Shown here: one piece after another, positions 26,586-36,952 of the stretch
Position numbering within the stretch: the stretch's first letter is position 1
How the letters are laid out: each line of letters begins with the position of its first letter
Assembly: GCF_001654455.1 (NCBI RefSeq)
Contig: NZ_CP015772.1
Span: forward strand, 3,658,001 to 3,722,000
Source: Niabella ginsenosidivorans
Lineage (GTDB): Bacteria; Bacteroidota; Bacteroidia; Chitinophagales; Chitinophagaceae
DNA: 64,000 nucleotides
Reading direction: 5' to 3'
The notes under the pieces: generated by a model
What the model saw: the letters and a program-made list of their open reading frames with translations, nothing else
The model's database searches: none
What the model was told of the DNA's origin: nothing
Position numbers and translations under genes: made by a program

Positions 26586-28157
26586 TTAACGGCTGCCGCC
26601 GGCCCACCATACATTTTCAGTATAAACATAGCTACCATCTCCGAAGGCGGCTTTAATAGCCTGATTTGCCGTAACATCAGAATTCCCATAAGTATACCGA
26701 AGCGGGAATTTGTTTTGAGCATCCAGCGGGTTGGCTAACCCTATGAAATCTGCTTCACCTAAGGCTTTTAACCTGCGATAATCATTATAAGCTTCTGTAG
26801 ATTCCCCTGATGCCCCAAAAAATGCAAGATATTTTTGCAATACCGTTTCCTTAAGCGCGTTCTGTTTAAAACGCGGCAGTACGCTATTTAAAAAATAATT
26901 GGTAGCAACCGCTTGAGATAAATTCGGGTTTACTTTTACACCAAAACCATCCCCACCAGACTTAATTGAGTTTTGCAAATTCGCAAAGGCTGCAATAATC
27001 GCTTGCTCAAGATATGCTTGTGCTTCAGTACTTCTATTTAAACGTACTAACGCTTCTGATTTTAAAAACATCAATTCATGGTAACTTAATAATAAAGTAG
27101 GTGCTGTGGCGGCGTAATCAATAACGGCAATTGGGTACGTAAACTGCACCTGCTCTGCATTGCCGTTTTCCACACCTTTATTGATGGCATCATTAATATT
27201 TAAAACCTGCCCTCCGTAAGTAACAAAAAGCTGTTCTCCTCGGGGGTCATTTAGCGTTTTGAATTTAGTTGCTAGACTTTTACTATTTCCAAGCATATCT
27301 CTGGAATAAGAGATACCAAATAAAGGATTTACATTGGAGTTACCGTCATATAAATCAAAGGCCAGCTGTTCATCTGATCCTGCAAACGATTTATCTACAT
27401 ACCCAATAATCTTATTTAAATCTCCATTTACATCAGATGATACTTTTAATGTATGCATCAAGTATCGCGCTTTTAACCCATAGGCAGCTTTTGTCCACAA
27501 TTCTGCATCACCTCCATAAAGCAGATCCTGATTGGGATTAGTTGCTATCCCTTCAATTAACGCTGCATCTGAACCTGCTAATTGTGTAATCGCTTCGTCG
27601 AGCAATTTCTGAATTTCGGGATACAGGTCTGATTGCTTGTCAATAGCAGGCTGCATATATTTAGGAGTGCCGTCATCATTCATTATACCTGTTTGTTGAT
27701 AGGGTACATCACCAAAAAAATCCGTTAAAACACCCAGGTTATAAGCCAGCAAGACTTTTGCAATACCACCGGTAACATCATTTCCCTCCTCAGTACCGTT
27801 AGCAGAAGTTTTTTCAACAGCAATTTTGAGGGCTTTTATATTATTATAGATTCCATCCCAACTATTATTATAAGTAGTTGCAGAGGTCGGTTGCGTAATC
27901 CTGTTTTCAGCCTGATAAGCCTGATTCCAAACCCCTCCTTCATGTTCCAGATAAATTGATGCATATAAGGGGATATCGCCACCTACTATATTAAACGCTG
28001 TAGACGTCATAACATCTGTTAAAATAAACCGCGCTGGCACATCCTGGGTATGGTTTCTGTCCCTATTCACTTCGTCCATCGCTTTCTTAGAGCAGGAAAT
28101 CAGAAGGCTACCCATCAAAGCAAAAGTGATAATATTAAAAATATTTATCTTTTTCAT
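26586..28157 (-). CDS. SusD/RagB family lipoprotein, SusD-like_2 type
   Basis: Surface lipoprotein of 523 residues that caps its SusC partner and helps capture the nutrient. The lipobox is LLISC (Cys 22). The N-terminal TPR-like scaffold includes SWDGIYNNIKALKIAVEKT and GIAKVLLAYNLGVLTDFFGDVPYQQTG, the characteristic SusD-like_2 motif. It lies 26 bp downstream of its susC and is followed by a terminator. The chain is slightly longer than classic SusD. The substrate is not predictable; this SusD type often pairs with peptide or general nutrient importers (inference). Confidence 0.93.
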   Translation of the reverse strand: MKKINIFNIITFALMGSLLISCSKKAMDEVNRDRNHTQDVPARFILTDVMTSTAFNIVGGDIPLYASIYLEHEGGVWNQAYQAENRITQPTSATTYNNSWDGIYNNIKALKIAVEKTSANGTEEGNDVTGGIAKVLLAYNLGVLTDFFGDVPYQQTGIMNDDGTPKYMQPAIDKQSDLYPEIQKLLDEAITQLAGSDAALIEGIATNPNQDLLYGGDAELWTKAAYGLKARYLMHTLKVSSDVNGDLNKIIGYVDKSFAGSDEQLAFDLYDGNSNVNPLFGISYSRDMLGNSKSLATKFKTLNDPRGEQLFVTYGGQVLNINDAINKGVENGNAEQVQFTYPIAVIDYAATAPTLLLSYHELMFLKSEALVRLNRSTEAQAYLEQAIIAAFANLQNSIKSGGDGFGVKVNPNLSQAVATNYFLNSVLPRFKQNALKETVLQKYLAFFGASGESTEAYNDYRRLKALGEADFIGLANPLDAQNKFPLRYTYGNSDVTANQAIKAAFGDGSYVYTENVWWAGGSR

Positions 28158-28183
28158 CTCGATTATTTTAAATTAGAACTTAA

Positions 28184-31100
28184 TTAGAATTGCAGGTTCA
28201 CTCCAAAACCAAAACTTGTTGTTTGTGGCAATGTGAACCGTTCAAAAGCGCCTGCCATATTGGTATTCCCCTGAGTAGATTCCGGATCTAATTGCGGGTT
28301 GTTGGTCCAAACCAAAATATTACGTGCAAAGAAATTAATGCCTAAACCAAACTTTTCTCTTTTAATAGGCTGATATCTTAATGAAAGCTCCCGGAATTTT
28401 ATAAATGAACTTCCATAAATGCTGCTTTCATCAATGGTATTCAGGTTTTGATAATATGCCTGAATATTCTTGTAGCCTTCTATTTTTATATCACCTACCG
28501 TACCATCTTCTTTCAATGCATTTTTAATAACGATTTCATTTTTATCTCTTGCGTCTGCTGTTAATTTACTGGCGCCGTAGTTATCTAATAAATTAGTGGT
28601 ACCGCTATATTGCTGGCCACCGCTTTTCCATTCAACAACGGCAGAAAAAGTAAAATTCTTATAACGCAGCCTTGTGTTACCTCCTAAAATAAAGTCAGGG
28701 GCCGCAACACCAATCACACCATCTTCTCCAACAAGAGGAATTCCATCGTCGCCATATATGATCTGCCCCTTATCATTGCGTTTATATTTTGTACCGTAAA
28801 TAACAGGAAACTTATCACCAATTCCAGCACGCACCTGGGGTGTAGTAAATCCTCCCAGAAAGATACTTTCTACTTCTGGGGCTAATTCATCTACGTAATT
28901 ATCAATTTTTGAAAAGTTTACACCAAGGCTCCATTCCAAATCTCTATGCCGGATAATATTTGCATTAATCGTAGCTTCATGCGCATTCGTATGAATTTTA
29001 CCACCATTGGTCATAAAATTATTAGCACCGGTAGATCCAGCTAATGGAATGGCAAAAATCTGGTCTCTTACATCCTGCCTGGAGTAAGTATAATTTAGTT
29101 CAATTAAATTATTAAAGAAATTCAGATCTGTTCCTATTTCAAAAGAGTTCGTGTTTTGTGGTTTCAGATTTGGATCATATATAGTAGTACTGGGAATATA
29201 TGCTTTTACAGAATTTTCCCCTATAGGGTAAAAAATAGGTGTTATGCTATAAAACCCACCGCCATATGCTGGAATACTATAATAATTAGGCAAATAAGTT
29301 CCTGCCTGGCCTACCTGAGCTACAGAAAACCGTAGTTTACCATAATTTACAACTGAACCGTTTTTCAACCCATTTAATTCAGTAAATACAAAACCTAGAG
29401 AAGCTGAAGGGTAGAAGAAATCCCTGTTCTTTGAAGGCATGGAAGAAACTCTGTCATAACGACCAGTCAATCCCAAATACAACATATTTAAATATGATAA
29501 GGATATATTAGCAAAAGTACCAATGGTCCTGTATTTAGTGAATGTTGATGTGGCATCTTTGGTGCCGGTATTATCCATATGATTCCATCCACCAAATGCA
29601 AAATCCTGCCCGTATTGAGATTTGTAATCTGTAACCTGGTTTACAAATTCATTTCCCACTAATGCAGTAAATTTAAAATCATTGCTTATATCCCATTTTA
29701 GATTTCCGGTTAATAACGAATTAAAGCTAGTGTTGGTGAAACTGTATTGTGTGATGCTAGAAGATCTGCTAGGAGAACCAAACCCCCAGATATCTTCATA
29801 ATTCGTTGTATATGCATCCGTACCTAACTGATACTTTACATCTAAAGTTGTTTTATCTGAAAATCTTGTATTATAAGTTAAATACCCATTTCCAAAAAAG
29901 CGGTTGGTTTGCTCTGTAAAAGTATTGTTTTCCACTCCCCAGTATGGATTCACGAATGTGCCCCCCCTGTACCCTACCGGAGTATATAAATCACCGTCAG
30001 CATGGCTGGGAATACCAGCTAAATCATAGCTTGGAGGAGCTGGATAGACGGTCGCTATCAATCCATCATTTGCAGAAGGCGCTTTTTTGATATTGGAGTT
30101 CACAAAATTGCCACTAAATCCAACTTTAAAATGATCTGAAAGCATTGTTTCTGCAGCTAATTTGGCATTGTAGCGGTCCATTCCTGTTTTAGGAACAATA
30201 CCGGTTTGATTGGTACTGGCCAGGCTCAATGCATAAGAACCTTTATCGGTGGCATTTACCACCCCGATGGAATTATTAAAGGTCAGCCCGGTATTAAAAA
30301 ACTCTTTTACATTATCATAAACCGCGGGGGTAACCCAGGGATCCAGCCCTGCCTGGGCACGCTGAGGAACATAGTACATTCCCGGATGTTTGCCATCGGC
30401 AGCAGTATAATCATTATCCGTTTCACCGCCATAATTGGGATCTTTGGGCAAATCTGAGATTTTAGGTCCATAAGAAGTTGACGCGGTAGGGTTAAAAGCA
30501 CCATTTGACCCTTGTGCATAGGTGCTTTGCAATTCAGGATATCTTGAGATCCGATCAAAACTTACTGTAGAATTAAAACTAATTTGAGGCCGTCCTTTAG
30601 CTGCACCTTTACCACTTTTTGTCGTAATCAAAACCACACCATTGGATGCCCTGATACCATAAAGTGCAGACGCAGCCTGGCCTTTCAGAATTTCAACGTT
30701 GGCAATATCATTCGGATCAATATCTACACCACGGTTGGCGTAATCTGTTCCTGTAACACTATTTCCTGTACTTAAATCTGGTCCGGATGAAATAGGCATA
30801 CCATCCACAACATATAAAGGAGAGTTATCTCCGGTAAATGAACGTGCACCCCGTATTGTAATCAATGTTGAGGCTCCCGGCATACCGCTTGACGGAACAA
30901 TATCAACTCCGGAAACTTTCCCCTGTAAGGCGCCGGCAAAACTGGTGTTTGCTGCTTCAACAAGCTGATCGGCCTTTAGTGATTGAGTAGCATACCCTAA
31001 CGCCCGTTTTTCTCTGGAAACACCCAAGGCAGTAACCACAACTTCATCAATAGTCTGGCCTCTCCCGGATTTAAGAATAACACTCATAGGTTCTGAGGTC

Positions 31101-31345
31101 GCTTTTACTTCCTGGGATTCAAAACCAGTTGCCGAAATTTCTAAGGTCGTTCCAGCTTTTACATTTAAGTGAAAAATACCCTGGGCATCTGCAGAAACTG
31201 CATTTTGAGCACCCTTCTCTGAAACAGTAGCAAATGGAACGGGATTTCCCGATTCATCCTTTACTGTTCCGGTAACAGTTGTTTGAGCCATCGCCAGGCT
31301 GGTAATTGATAGAAACACCGCCAGCAACAATACAATTCTTCTCAT
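28184..31345 (-). CDS. SusC/RagA TonB-dependent outer-membrane transporter
   Basis: A 1053-residue TonB-dependent importer. The signal peptide is residues 1-20 (ITSLAMAQ). Then come a CarboxypepD_reg-like domain (about 24-98), the TonB box region (DEVVVTALGVSREKRALGYATQ), the plug (about 115-245, with GVDIVPSSGMPGASTLITIRG and LYVVDGMP), and a 22-strand barrel ending SFGFGVNLQF with terminal Phe. The VTALGVSREKRALGY variant differs from the VVVGYGT seen in the other three pairs here. It is first in a two-gene operon with the SusD at 28157. Confidence 0.96.
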   Translation of the reverse strand: MRRIVLLLAVFLSITSLAMAQTTVTGTVKDESGNPVPFATVSEKGAQNAVSADAQGIFHLNVKAGTTLEISATGFESQEVKATSEPMSVILKSGRGQTIDEVVVTALGVSREKRALGYATQSLKADQLVEAANTSFAGALQGKVSGVDIVPSSGMPGASTLITIRGARSFTGDNSPLYVVDGMPISSGPDLSTGNSVTGTDYANRGVDIDPNDIANVEILKGQAASALYGIRASNGVVLITTKSGKGAAKGRPQISFNSTVSFDRISRYPELQSTYAQGSNGAFNPTASTSYGPKISDLPKDPNYGGETDNDYTAADGKHPGMYYVPQRAQAGLDPWVTPAVYDNVKEFFNTGLTFNNSIGVVNATDKGSYALSLASTNQTGIVPKTGMDRYNAKLAAETMLSDHFKVGFSGNFVNSNIKKAPSANDGLIATVYPAPPSYDLAGIPSHADGDLYTPVGYRGGTFVNPYWGVENNTFTEQTNRFFGNGYLTYNTRFSDKTTLDVKYQLGTDAYTTNYEDIWGFGSPSRSSSITQYSFTNTSFNSLLTGNLKWDISNDFKFTALVGNEFVNQVTDYKSQYGQDFAFGGWNHMDNTGTKDATSTFTKYRTIGTFANISLSYLNMLYLGLTGRYDRVSSMPSKNRDFFYPSASLGFVFTELNGLKNGSVVNYGKLRFSVAQVGQAGTYLPNYYSIPAYGGGFYSITPIFYPIGENSVKAYIPSTTIYDPNLKPQNTNSFEIGTDLNFFNNLIELNYTYSRQDVRDQIFAIPLAGSTGANNFMTNGGKIHTNAHEATINANIIRHRDLEWSLGVNFSKIDNYVDELAPEVESIFLGGFTTPQVRAGIGDKFPVIYGTKYKRNDKGQIIYGDDGIPLVGEDGVIGVAAPDFILGGNTRLRYKNFTFSAVVEWKSGGQQYSGTTNLLDNYGASKLTADARDKNEIVIKNALKEDGTVGDIKIEGYKNIQAYYQNLNTIDESSIYGSSFIKFRELSLRYQPIKREKFGLGINFFARNILVWTNNPQLDPESTQGNTNMAGAFERFTLPQTTSFGFGVNLQF

Positions 31346-31722
31346 TTAGATTAGATATTTATGTTAACAAATAATAAACCAGTTCTTAAAATTTATCTAA
31401 AAAACATAGCAAGATAGGCCGATTTAACAATAGATTCCAAATAAATTAACTTTTTTTTTAAAAACAATTAATAAATTCATATAACATTAAAAAAATAAAT
31501 ACTACATAAAACTTTGCAGAAAAACCAGTTAAATGATAAAAATTTGATGACAAAAGAGGTTATTTGACCCGGATCAATTTATTACCGGATGGATGTTTTT
31601 TATTGCATTCTTACTTACAATAAGCTATCATAAAAAGCCGGCTCAAATAAATGAGCCGGCTTTTTATGATATGTTTAAGAATGCGGTTTTTATCAGCAAC
31701 AGCAGATAAAAGCAAGCACCCA
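31346..31722. other. intergenic region between two SusCD operons
   Basis: An AT-rich 377 bp with no gene. The left part (31346-31580) should hold the promoter of the susC at 31345, but no perfect TAnnTTTG was found. The right part contains the strong terminator at 31626-31671. Confidence 0.5.
31626..31671. terminator. bidirectional-looking terminator after susD (31723)
   Basis: A perfect 20-bp inverted repeat (core AAAAAGCCGGCTCA / TGAGCCGGCTTTTT) with a 6-nt loop and A/T runs on both sides. It lies about 50 bp past the stop codon of the minus-strand susD. Confidence 0.9.
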
Positions 31723-33327
31723 TTAATATCCCGGGTTTTGCTGGTCTGCCAGTGTTGGGTTAGAAGATATTTCTGAAGTAGGAATCGGCCATAAAAAGCG
31801 GTAATCAGAATAAGCAATAGCTGCTCTGCCCGGAGTTATATAAGGACGAGTTTCAACATTATAGGAGCTGTTGGAAATTTGCGTTGGATTCAATTTTGCA
31901 GGAATACCAGCTCCTCCCCCTAACCCGTAGTTCGGATCCAGTGCAAGACGATGAATATCCGGCCAGCGGCGCCCTTCAGCTGCAAATTCGATCCTGCGTT
32001 CCTGTAAAATAGCTAATGTTAAATTTGCCGGGGCCGTAGTAAATTTATTAGCATCAGGAACAGAACGGTCTCTGACTGCATTTAGCAATCGCAAAGCCTG
32101 GGCAGTATTACCTGTGCGGGAATAGGCTTCAGCTACATTCAATAAGACTTCAGCATAGCGAATTATCGGAGCCCAATCAGTTCTTGTTGTATAATCTCTG
32201 TATTTGTAGGTATAATAAAGACCATCATTCGTATTCAGCACCTGCAACTCACTTCTGCGTTTGTCCCCTGTAACCCAGAATGATGCATTATATAAATTGG
32301 GGCTTGTTGCCACTAAACCTCTTGCTCCCTGATCGGAAGGGCCAAGCATTGCAGGCAATGCTCCGTTAACCCCCCCGTTGGAGGATGCACTGTTTGCTAT
32401 CGAAAAGATTGATTCTGAATTATTGGCAAAACTTGCAAATGGTACAGCCGGGTCACTTTCTAATTTGTACCCTCCAATGGGGCTGGAAAATGCACCTGAT
32501 GTAACGCCGGTTCCTAATTTAGTTCCTTCTGCAATAACTCCTGCCCAATCTCCCATATGCAGCTTTATACGGGTTTTTAATGCAATGGCAGCTCCTTTTG
32601 TTGGCCTTGCAACTCCATTCGTTTGTTTTTCAGGCAGGTTTGCTTCAGCGTAATCCAGGTCTTCCAAAATTTTGGCATAGTCTTCTGCAACGGTGCCCCT
32701 GCCCAAAGCTAATCCTTCATTAACAGCAGCCGGGGAATTTACTGCCACTTCCCTATAAGGGACACCTAGCTGCCCTCCTTTACCCTCTGCGTAAGGTTTA
32801 CAAAAATGTATCAACAACTCATGATGAGACAGTGCCCTGATAAACCGGCCCTCTGCTTCATACGCGTTGCCTACATCACTTGTAATAATACCTGAACTAA
32901 CAGCACCTGTGACCCCGGTAATTAAAACATTTGCCTGGTTGATCAAGGCATATAACTGCTCCCAATGATTAACATTGTTAGCAGAAGTAGCATTTTGTGT
33001 AGATTGGTAAGTGATTGCATAGAAAGTGGCCAGGTTTACCATATCTTCTCCTCTCATTTCAGCCTGCTCAATAGAGGCCGCCCCAAAAGGATAACCACGG
33101 CCGCCGCCGCCTGCGTAAGACCCCACGGCAGCCTGTTCATACATACCATTGGCTACAAGCTCTATTTTAGCGGGATCTGTAAATGCAGTACTTTCTGCAA
33201 GTGAGCTTAAAGGAGAAATTTCGGTAAATTTTTTGCAGGAAAACAAACCAACCAGCAGCAGAGAATAGACCCAAAAAGGTGCAAACCCCTTAAACATTAA
33301 ATCCGTATTTCTAAATTTTATATTCAT
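31723..33327 (-). CDS. SusD/RagB family lipoprotein
   Basis: A 534-residue surface nutrient-binding lipoprotein. The lipobox is GLFSC (Cys 31 from the first Met; an internal ATG at 33297 would give a shorter signal). The N-terminal SusD scaffold shows EAEGRFIRALSHHELLIHFCKPYAEGKGGQLGVPYR, a canonical motif. The C-terminus has the RYAEVLLNVAEAYSRTGNTAQALRLLNAVRDRS and RRIEFAAEGRRWPDIHRL helices common to RagB/SusD. It is 24 bp downstream of its susC partner and followed by a strong terminator. Confidence 0.95.
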   Translation of the reverse strand: MNIKFRNTDLMFKGFAPFWVYSLLLVGLFSCKKFTEISPLSSLAESTAFTDPAKIELVANGMYEQAAVGSYAGGGGRGYPFGAASIEQAEMRGEDMVNLATFYAITYQSTQNATSANNVNHWEQLYALINQANVLITGVTGAVSSGIITSDVGNAYEAEGRFIRALSHHELLIHFCKPYAEGKGGQLGVPYREVAVNSPAAVNEGLALGRGTVAEDYAKILEDLDYAEANLPEKQTNGVARPTKGAAIALKTRIKLHMGDWAGVIAEGTKLGTGVTSGAFSSPIGGYKLESDPAVPFASFANNSESIFSIANSASSNGGVNGALPAMLGPSDQGARGLVATSPNLYNASFWVTGDKRRSELQVLNTNDGLYYTYKYRDYTTRTDWAPIIRYAEVLLNVAEAYSRTGNTAQALRLLNAVRDRSVPDANKFTTAPANLTLAILQERRIEFAAEGRRWPDIHRLALDPNYGLGGGAGIPAKLNPTQISNSSYNVETRPYITPGRAAIAYSDYRFLWPIPTSEISSNPTLADQQNPGY

Positions 33328-33351
33328 GTTGATGGAATTAATCGGTTAAAA

Positions 33352-36300
33352 TTAAAAATTAACATTTAGGCCAAATGAGAATGTTCTTGGTACCGGATTG
33401 GTATTATAATCCAATCCTGGGGTCTGATTTGTGGTCACACTGTTAGCCAGTTCCGGATCAAGTCCTGAATACCCCGTAATTACAAATGCATTCTGAGCCT
33501 GTATATAAATTCTTAAGGTATTGATAACATTGGAAAAGTGTTTTGTGTTAAAAGAATATCCCAGGGCTATCGTCTGGCCCCGCAGATAATCTCCTTTTTC
33601 CAGAAAACGGCTGTTTAGGTTGCCATTTGAATTCATGTTATTGTCCTCAAAATACCACAGTTTTGGCACATCGGTTACCTGACCTACGGTTGTCCATCTT
33701 TTTAATATTTCCGTTCCATTGTTTTGAAACTTCTGGTTCAATAAAGTTTCCTGGCGGGTAATGTTATATATTTTATTACCGCCGGCAAAGGTGAGTACAA
33801 TTCCCAGATCAAACCCTTTATAATAAAAGTTATTTGTCAGTCCTCCATACCATTTTGGATTGGGCTGGCCTAAAACCCTTTTATCTGAAGCGCTTAAAGT
33901 AGAACTGGTTGATTCATCGGTCGGGTTTGATGGGTCATACACAAAAAATCCGTAATGGGGATCATCTGAACCATCATATTGCACAAAAGAGCCATCTGCT
34001 TTTTGAAAAATAGGATTTCCGTTCTGGGTATTTACCCCTGCTGCCTGATATCCATAAAAAGAGCCTATTGGCAGCCCTACCCGGGTAATATTATAAGTAT
34101 TAATGATATCTTTATTATCTACAAGTTCTATTACCTTATTTTTAATAAAGGAAACATTAAAAGCTGTATTCCAGCGGAAACTTCCGTTATCAATATTCAC
34201 ACTGTTTACTGTAAACTCCCATCCTTTATTGGTCATTTTTCCAACATTAGCTGAATAACTGTTTCCCGGAACACCTAAAGAAGGGGCAGTAGGCACAGAG
34301 AGGATCAGGTTGTCAACATTGTTATAAAAATAATCAACAACCAACTGCACCTTTCTATGCAGGAAAGACAGGTCTAAACCAACATCCCATTTCCTGCTGG
34401 TTTCAAATTTTAGATCGGGATTTCCCATATTACTGTATTGCACACCACTCCAATCACCATACTGCACAGGACCAAATAAACCTGCATAAGGGTAATTGCC
34501 AATATCCACATTACCTACTTCTGCATAACTGGCCCTGATCTTGGCGTCATTAAAAATATTTGAAGCTCCTGAAAAGAAGTTTTCTTTGGAAAGACGCCAG
34601 CCTACCGAAACACCGGGCAATGTTGCGCTTTGATTCCCCCAGGGTAGAGCCGATAATTTATCATGCCTTAAACTTGCTGATACTAAATATTTATCTGCAT
34701 ACGAATAATTTAACCGTCCGAAGTAGGACAGGAAGGCATTTTCAGATACACTCCCCCCGTAAAACTGGTTTGCTAAAGTACTGCTGATAATGTTACCCTG
34801 CTGACCAAAATATACATCGGATAGATCGGTACCTGAACCTTCAAGATACCGGTATCTTGTTTTTTGCAACTCCTGACCAACTACAATATTGAACAGATGC
34901 TCCTGAACTTTTTTACTGTAATCAATGGTATTTTGCCAGTTATATCTGAAGGTGGGAGAAAAAGCCTGATCCACAATACCATTAGAACCACGACCATCAC
35001 CATGCACCGGATTATAATACCAAAAGTCCTCTGTATTAATATAATTAACACCAATTTGAGTGGAGATATTAAATCCGTCAAATAATTTTAACCGGGCAAA
35101 GGAGTTGCCATTTATATTTAATGCCTGACTACGAAATACATTATTGGCCAAAACATATGCCAGGTTGGTATAATTATCATCAACCGTCTGATCATTAGGA
35201 CCAGCTCCTAACGTACCTGAAGGAGATAAATTATAAGAGCCATCCGCATTAAAAGGCGATACGTTAGGCGGTAAACGTAGTGCACCGGTAATATTACCGG
35301 ATAAAGCGCTGGATCCGGTGTTTAAACCATTATTGATATTGTAGTTTACAGCGATGTTAGCACCCAGCGTTAATGCGTTATTTAAAGCTTTTTGCTCTAC
35401 TTTAGCCCTGATATTGTATTTAATCAAATTATTACTTACTGAAATACCATCCATATTTACATAGCCTAAAGACAGAAAGTAGTTGGTCTGGTCCGTAGCA
35501 CCGCTTAAACTTAATGCGTGGCTTTGTTGAAATGCATTACGTAATATAATATCCTGCCAATCTGTATTAGTCCCATCTGCGCTTGCATGAGCCGGCCCGT
35601 CTTCACCATAGTTTGTAAGTTTCTCGTTCGCAATTTCAATAAACTGATCAGCGTTTAAAAGGTCAAATTTCTTAGAAGCCCTGGCAGTGGCGATCCAACC
35701 GTCATAAGTAACAGTAGGTTTTCCTGTTTTACCACGTTTTGTTGTAATCAATATAACGCCATTAGCAGCCCTTGAGCCATAGATGGCAGTAGCGGCACCA
35801 TCTTTTAAAACATCAATGCTTGCAATATCAGAGGGGTTTAAATCTGAAATGGGGTTATAGGGTGTAGCGCTACCCTGGTTACCTGAAATATAGGGCACAC
35901 CATCCACTACATATAAGGGATCTGAGCTGCTGGATATAGAATTGGTACCTCTGATCCTTATGCGCGCTGCCTGACCTAGAATACCGCTGGGCACAGAAGC
36001 CTGCAGACCGGCAACCTGCCCCTGCAATTGCTTATCAAAACTGGGAGTAGCCAGATCCTGTATTGCATCTCCTTTTATTGATCCTATAGCACCCGTTACA
36101 TCTTTTCTTTGTTGTGTACCATAACCCACCACCACCACTTCTTCCAGGTTTGATTCAGTATTTGGTTGCAGTGCAATAGTATAAGTGCCCTTATCAGAAA
36201 TTTTAACGACCTGATCCTTGAACCCTATAGCACTTACATATAAACTACTCTCCCCGGACGGGGCATTAATACTGAAATCACCATTCTGATCGGAGGTTGT

Positions 36301-36450
36301 ACCCACGGTTTTGTTACTGCCTAACAGAATAGTAACATTGGGGATCGGCATCCCTTCAGGTGTTGTTATTTTACCCCTGATTGTTCTGGTTTGGGAAAAT
36401 GCCAGCAATGAAAATGCCATAAGCATTGTAAGCAATACAATTTTTCTCAT
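33352..36450 (-). CDS. SusC/RagA TonB-dependent outer-membrane transporter
   Basis: A 1032-residue TonB-dependent importer. The signal peptide is 1-19 (FSLLAFSQ). Then CarboxypepD_reg-like (about 22-95), the SusC signature EEVVVVGYGTQQRKDVTGAI, the plug (QLQGQVAGLQASVPSG, RIRGTNSISSSSDPLYVVDGVPYIS, DVLKDGAATAIYGSRAANGVILITTK) and a beta-barrel ending FSFGLNVNF. It heads the susC-susD pair; a second pair follows on the same strand after a terminator. The upstream gap is AT-rich with no regulator gene. Confidence 0.96.
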   Translation of the reverse strand: MRKIVLLTMLMAFSLLAFSQTRTIRGKITTPEGMPIPNVTILLGSNKTVGTTSDQNGDFSINAPSGESSLYVSAIGFKDQVVKISDKGTYTIALQPNTESNLEEVVVVGYGTQQRKDVTGAIGSIKGDAIQDLATPSFDKQLQGQVAGLQASVPSGILGQAARIRIRGTNSISSSSDPLYVVDGVPYISGNQGSATPYNPISDLNPSDIASIDVLKDGAATAIYGSRAANGVILITTKRGKTGKPTVTYDGWIATARASKKFDLLNADQFIEIANEKLTNYGEDGPAHASADGTNTDWQDIILRNAFQQSHALSLSGATDQTNYFLSLGYVNMDGISVSNNLIKYNIRAKVEQKALNNALTLGANIAVNYNINNGLNTGSSALSGNITGALRLPPNVSPFNADGSYNLSPSGTLGAGPNDQTVDDNYTNLAYVLANNVFRSQALNINGNSFARLKLFDGFNISTQIGVNYINTEDFWYYNPVHGDGRGSNGIVDQAFSPTFRYNWQNTIDYSKKVQEHLFNIVVGQELQKTRYRYLEGSGTDLSDVYFGQQGNIISSTLANQFYGGSVSENAFLSYFGRLNYSYADKYLVSASLRHDKLSALPWGNQSATLPGVSVGWRLSKENFFSGASNIFNDAKIRASYAEVGNVDIGNYPYAGLFGPVQYGDWSGVQYSNMGNPDLKFETSRKWDVGLDLSFLHRKVQLVVDYFYNNVDNLILSVPTAPSLGVPGNSYSANVGKMTNKGWEFTVNSVNIDNGSFRWNTAFNVSFIKNKVIELVDNKDIINTYNITRVGLPIGSFYGYQAAGVNTQNGNPIFQKADGSFVQYDGSDDPHYGFFVYDPSNPTDESTSSTLSASDKRVLGQPNPKWYGGLTNNFYYKGFDLGIVLTFAGGNKIYNITRQETLLNQKFQNNGTEILKRWTTVGQVTDVPKLWYFEDNNMNSNGNLNSRFLEKGDYLRGQTIALGYSFNTKHFSNVINTLRIYIQAQNAFVITGYSGLDPELANSVTTNQTPGLDYNTNPVPRTFSFGLNVNF

Positions 36451-36952
36451 GTAATTTTTTTTGTTAAAAGATTATTTAGTCAGTCTTGAAGTTTTGTAAT
36501 AAGCAACAAGTCTTCAATTTACTTGCAATATACTTTTTTTTAACAAAAATTTGATACTTCATTAACATTACACATGAAATTATTCTCCCCCAATATTTGA
36601 GACACGGGAATTATATACTTATCTTAATTGATTCACAATAATTTATATTGCACCTTAATTTTTAAAAAATATCAAAATATTGATCTTAATCAATTTATTT
36701 TTTGAAAAACTTATAAAAATCTGCTTTTTATTAGTTAAAAATCTAATTCTACTCCTTTATTGAATTGTGATTTATTCAGATCACGGGTTCCGTGCATTTC
36801 AATTGGCAGCGGTGTTGTTATTTGAAGCATGAAAACGGTTTAAGAAAAAACAAAAAAGCGCGCCTGCTGTGTAAAAACAGCTTTATTGGATCTTCATTTG
36901 CCTGTTATTTGTTTTTGCACCGCTCCCAAACTTTCTGTAGGTTTGCAGCCCT
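36451..36952. other. 502-bp AT-rich divergent region between susC and folD
   Basis: No gene. The left part (36451-36780) is strongly AT-rich and should hold the susC promoter; it includes TTGAAG...CTTCAA arms around 36486-36516. The right end carries the folD promoter. Confidence 0.55.
36913..36945 (+). promoter_or_regulatory. folD promoter (-33 and -7 boxes)
   Basis: TTTTG at 36913-36917 and TAGGTTTG at 36938-36945, 20 bp apart, match the Bacteroidota -33/-7 consensus and spacing. The -7 box ends 7 nt before the folD ATG. Confidence 0.7.
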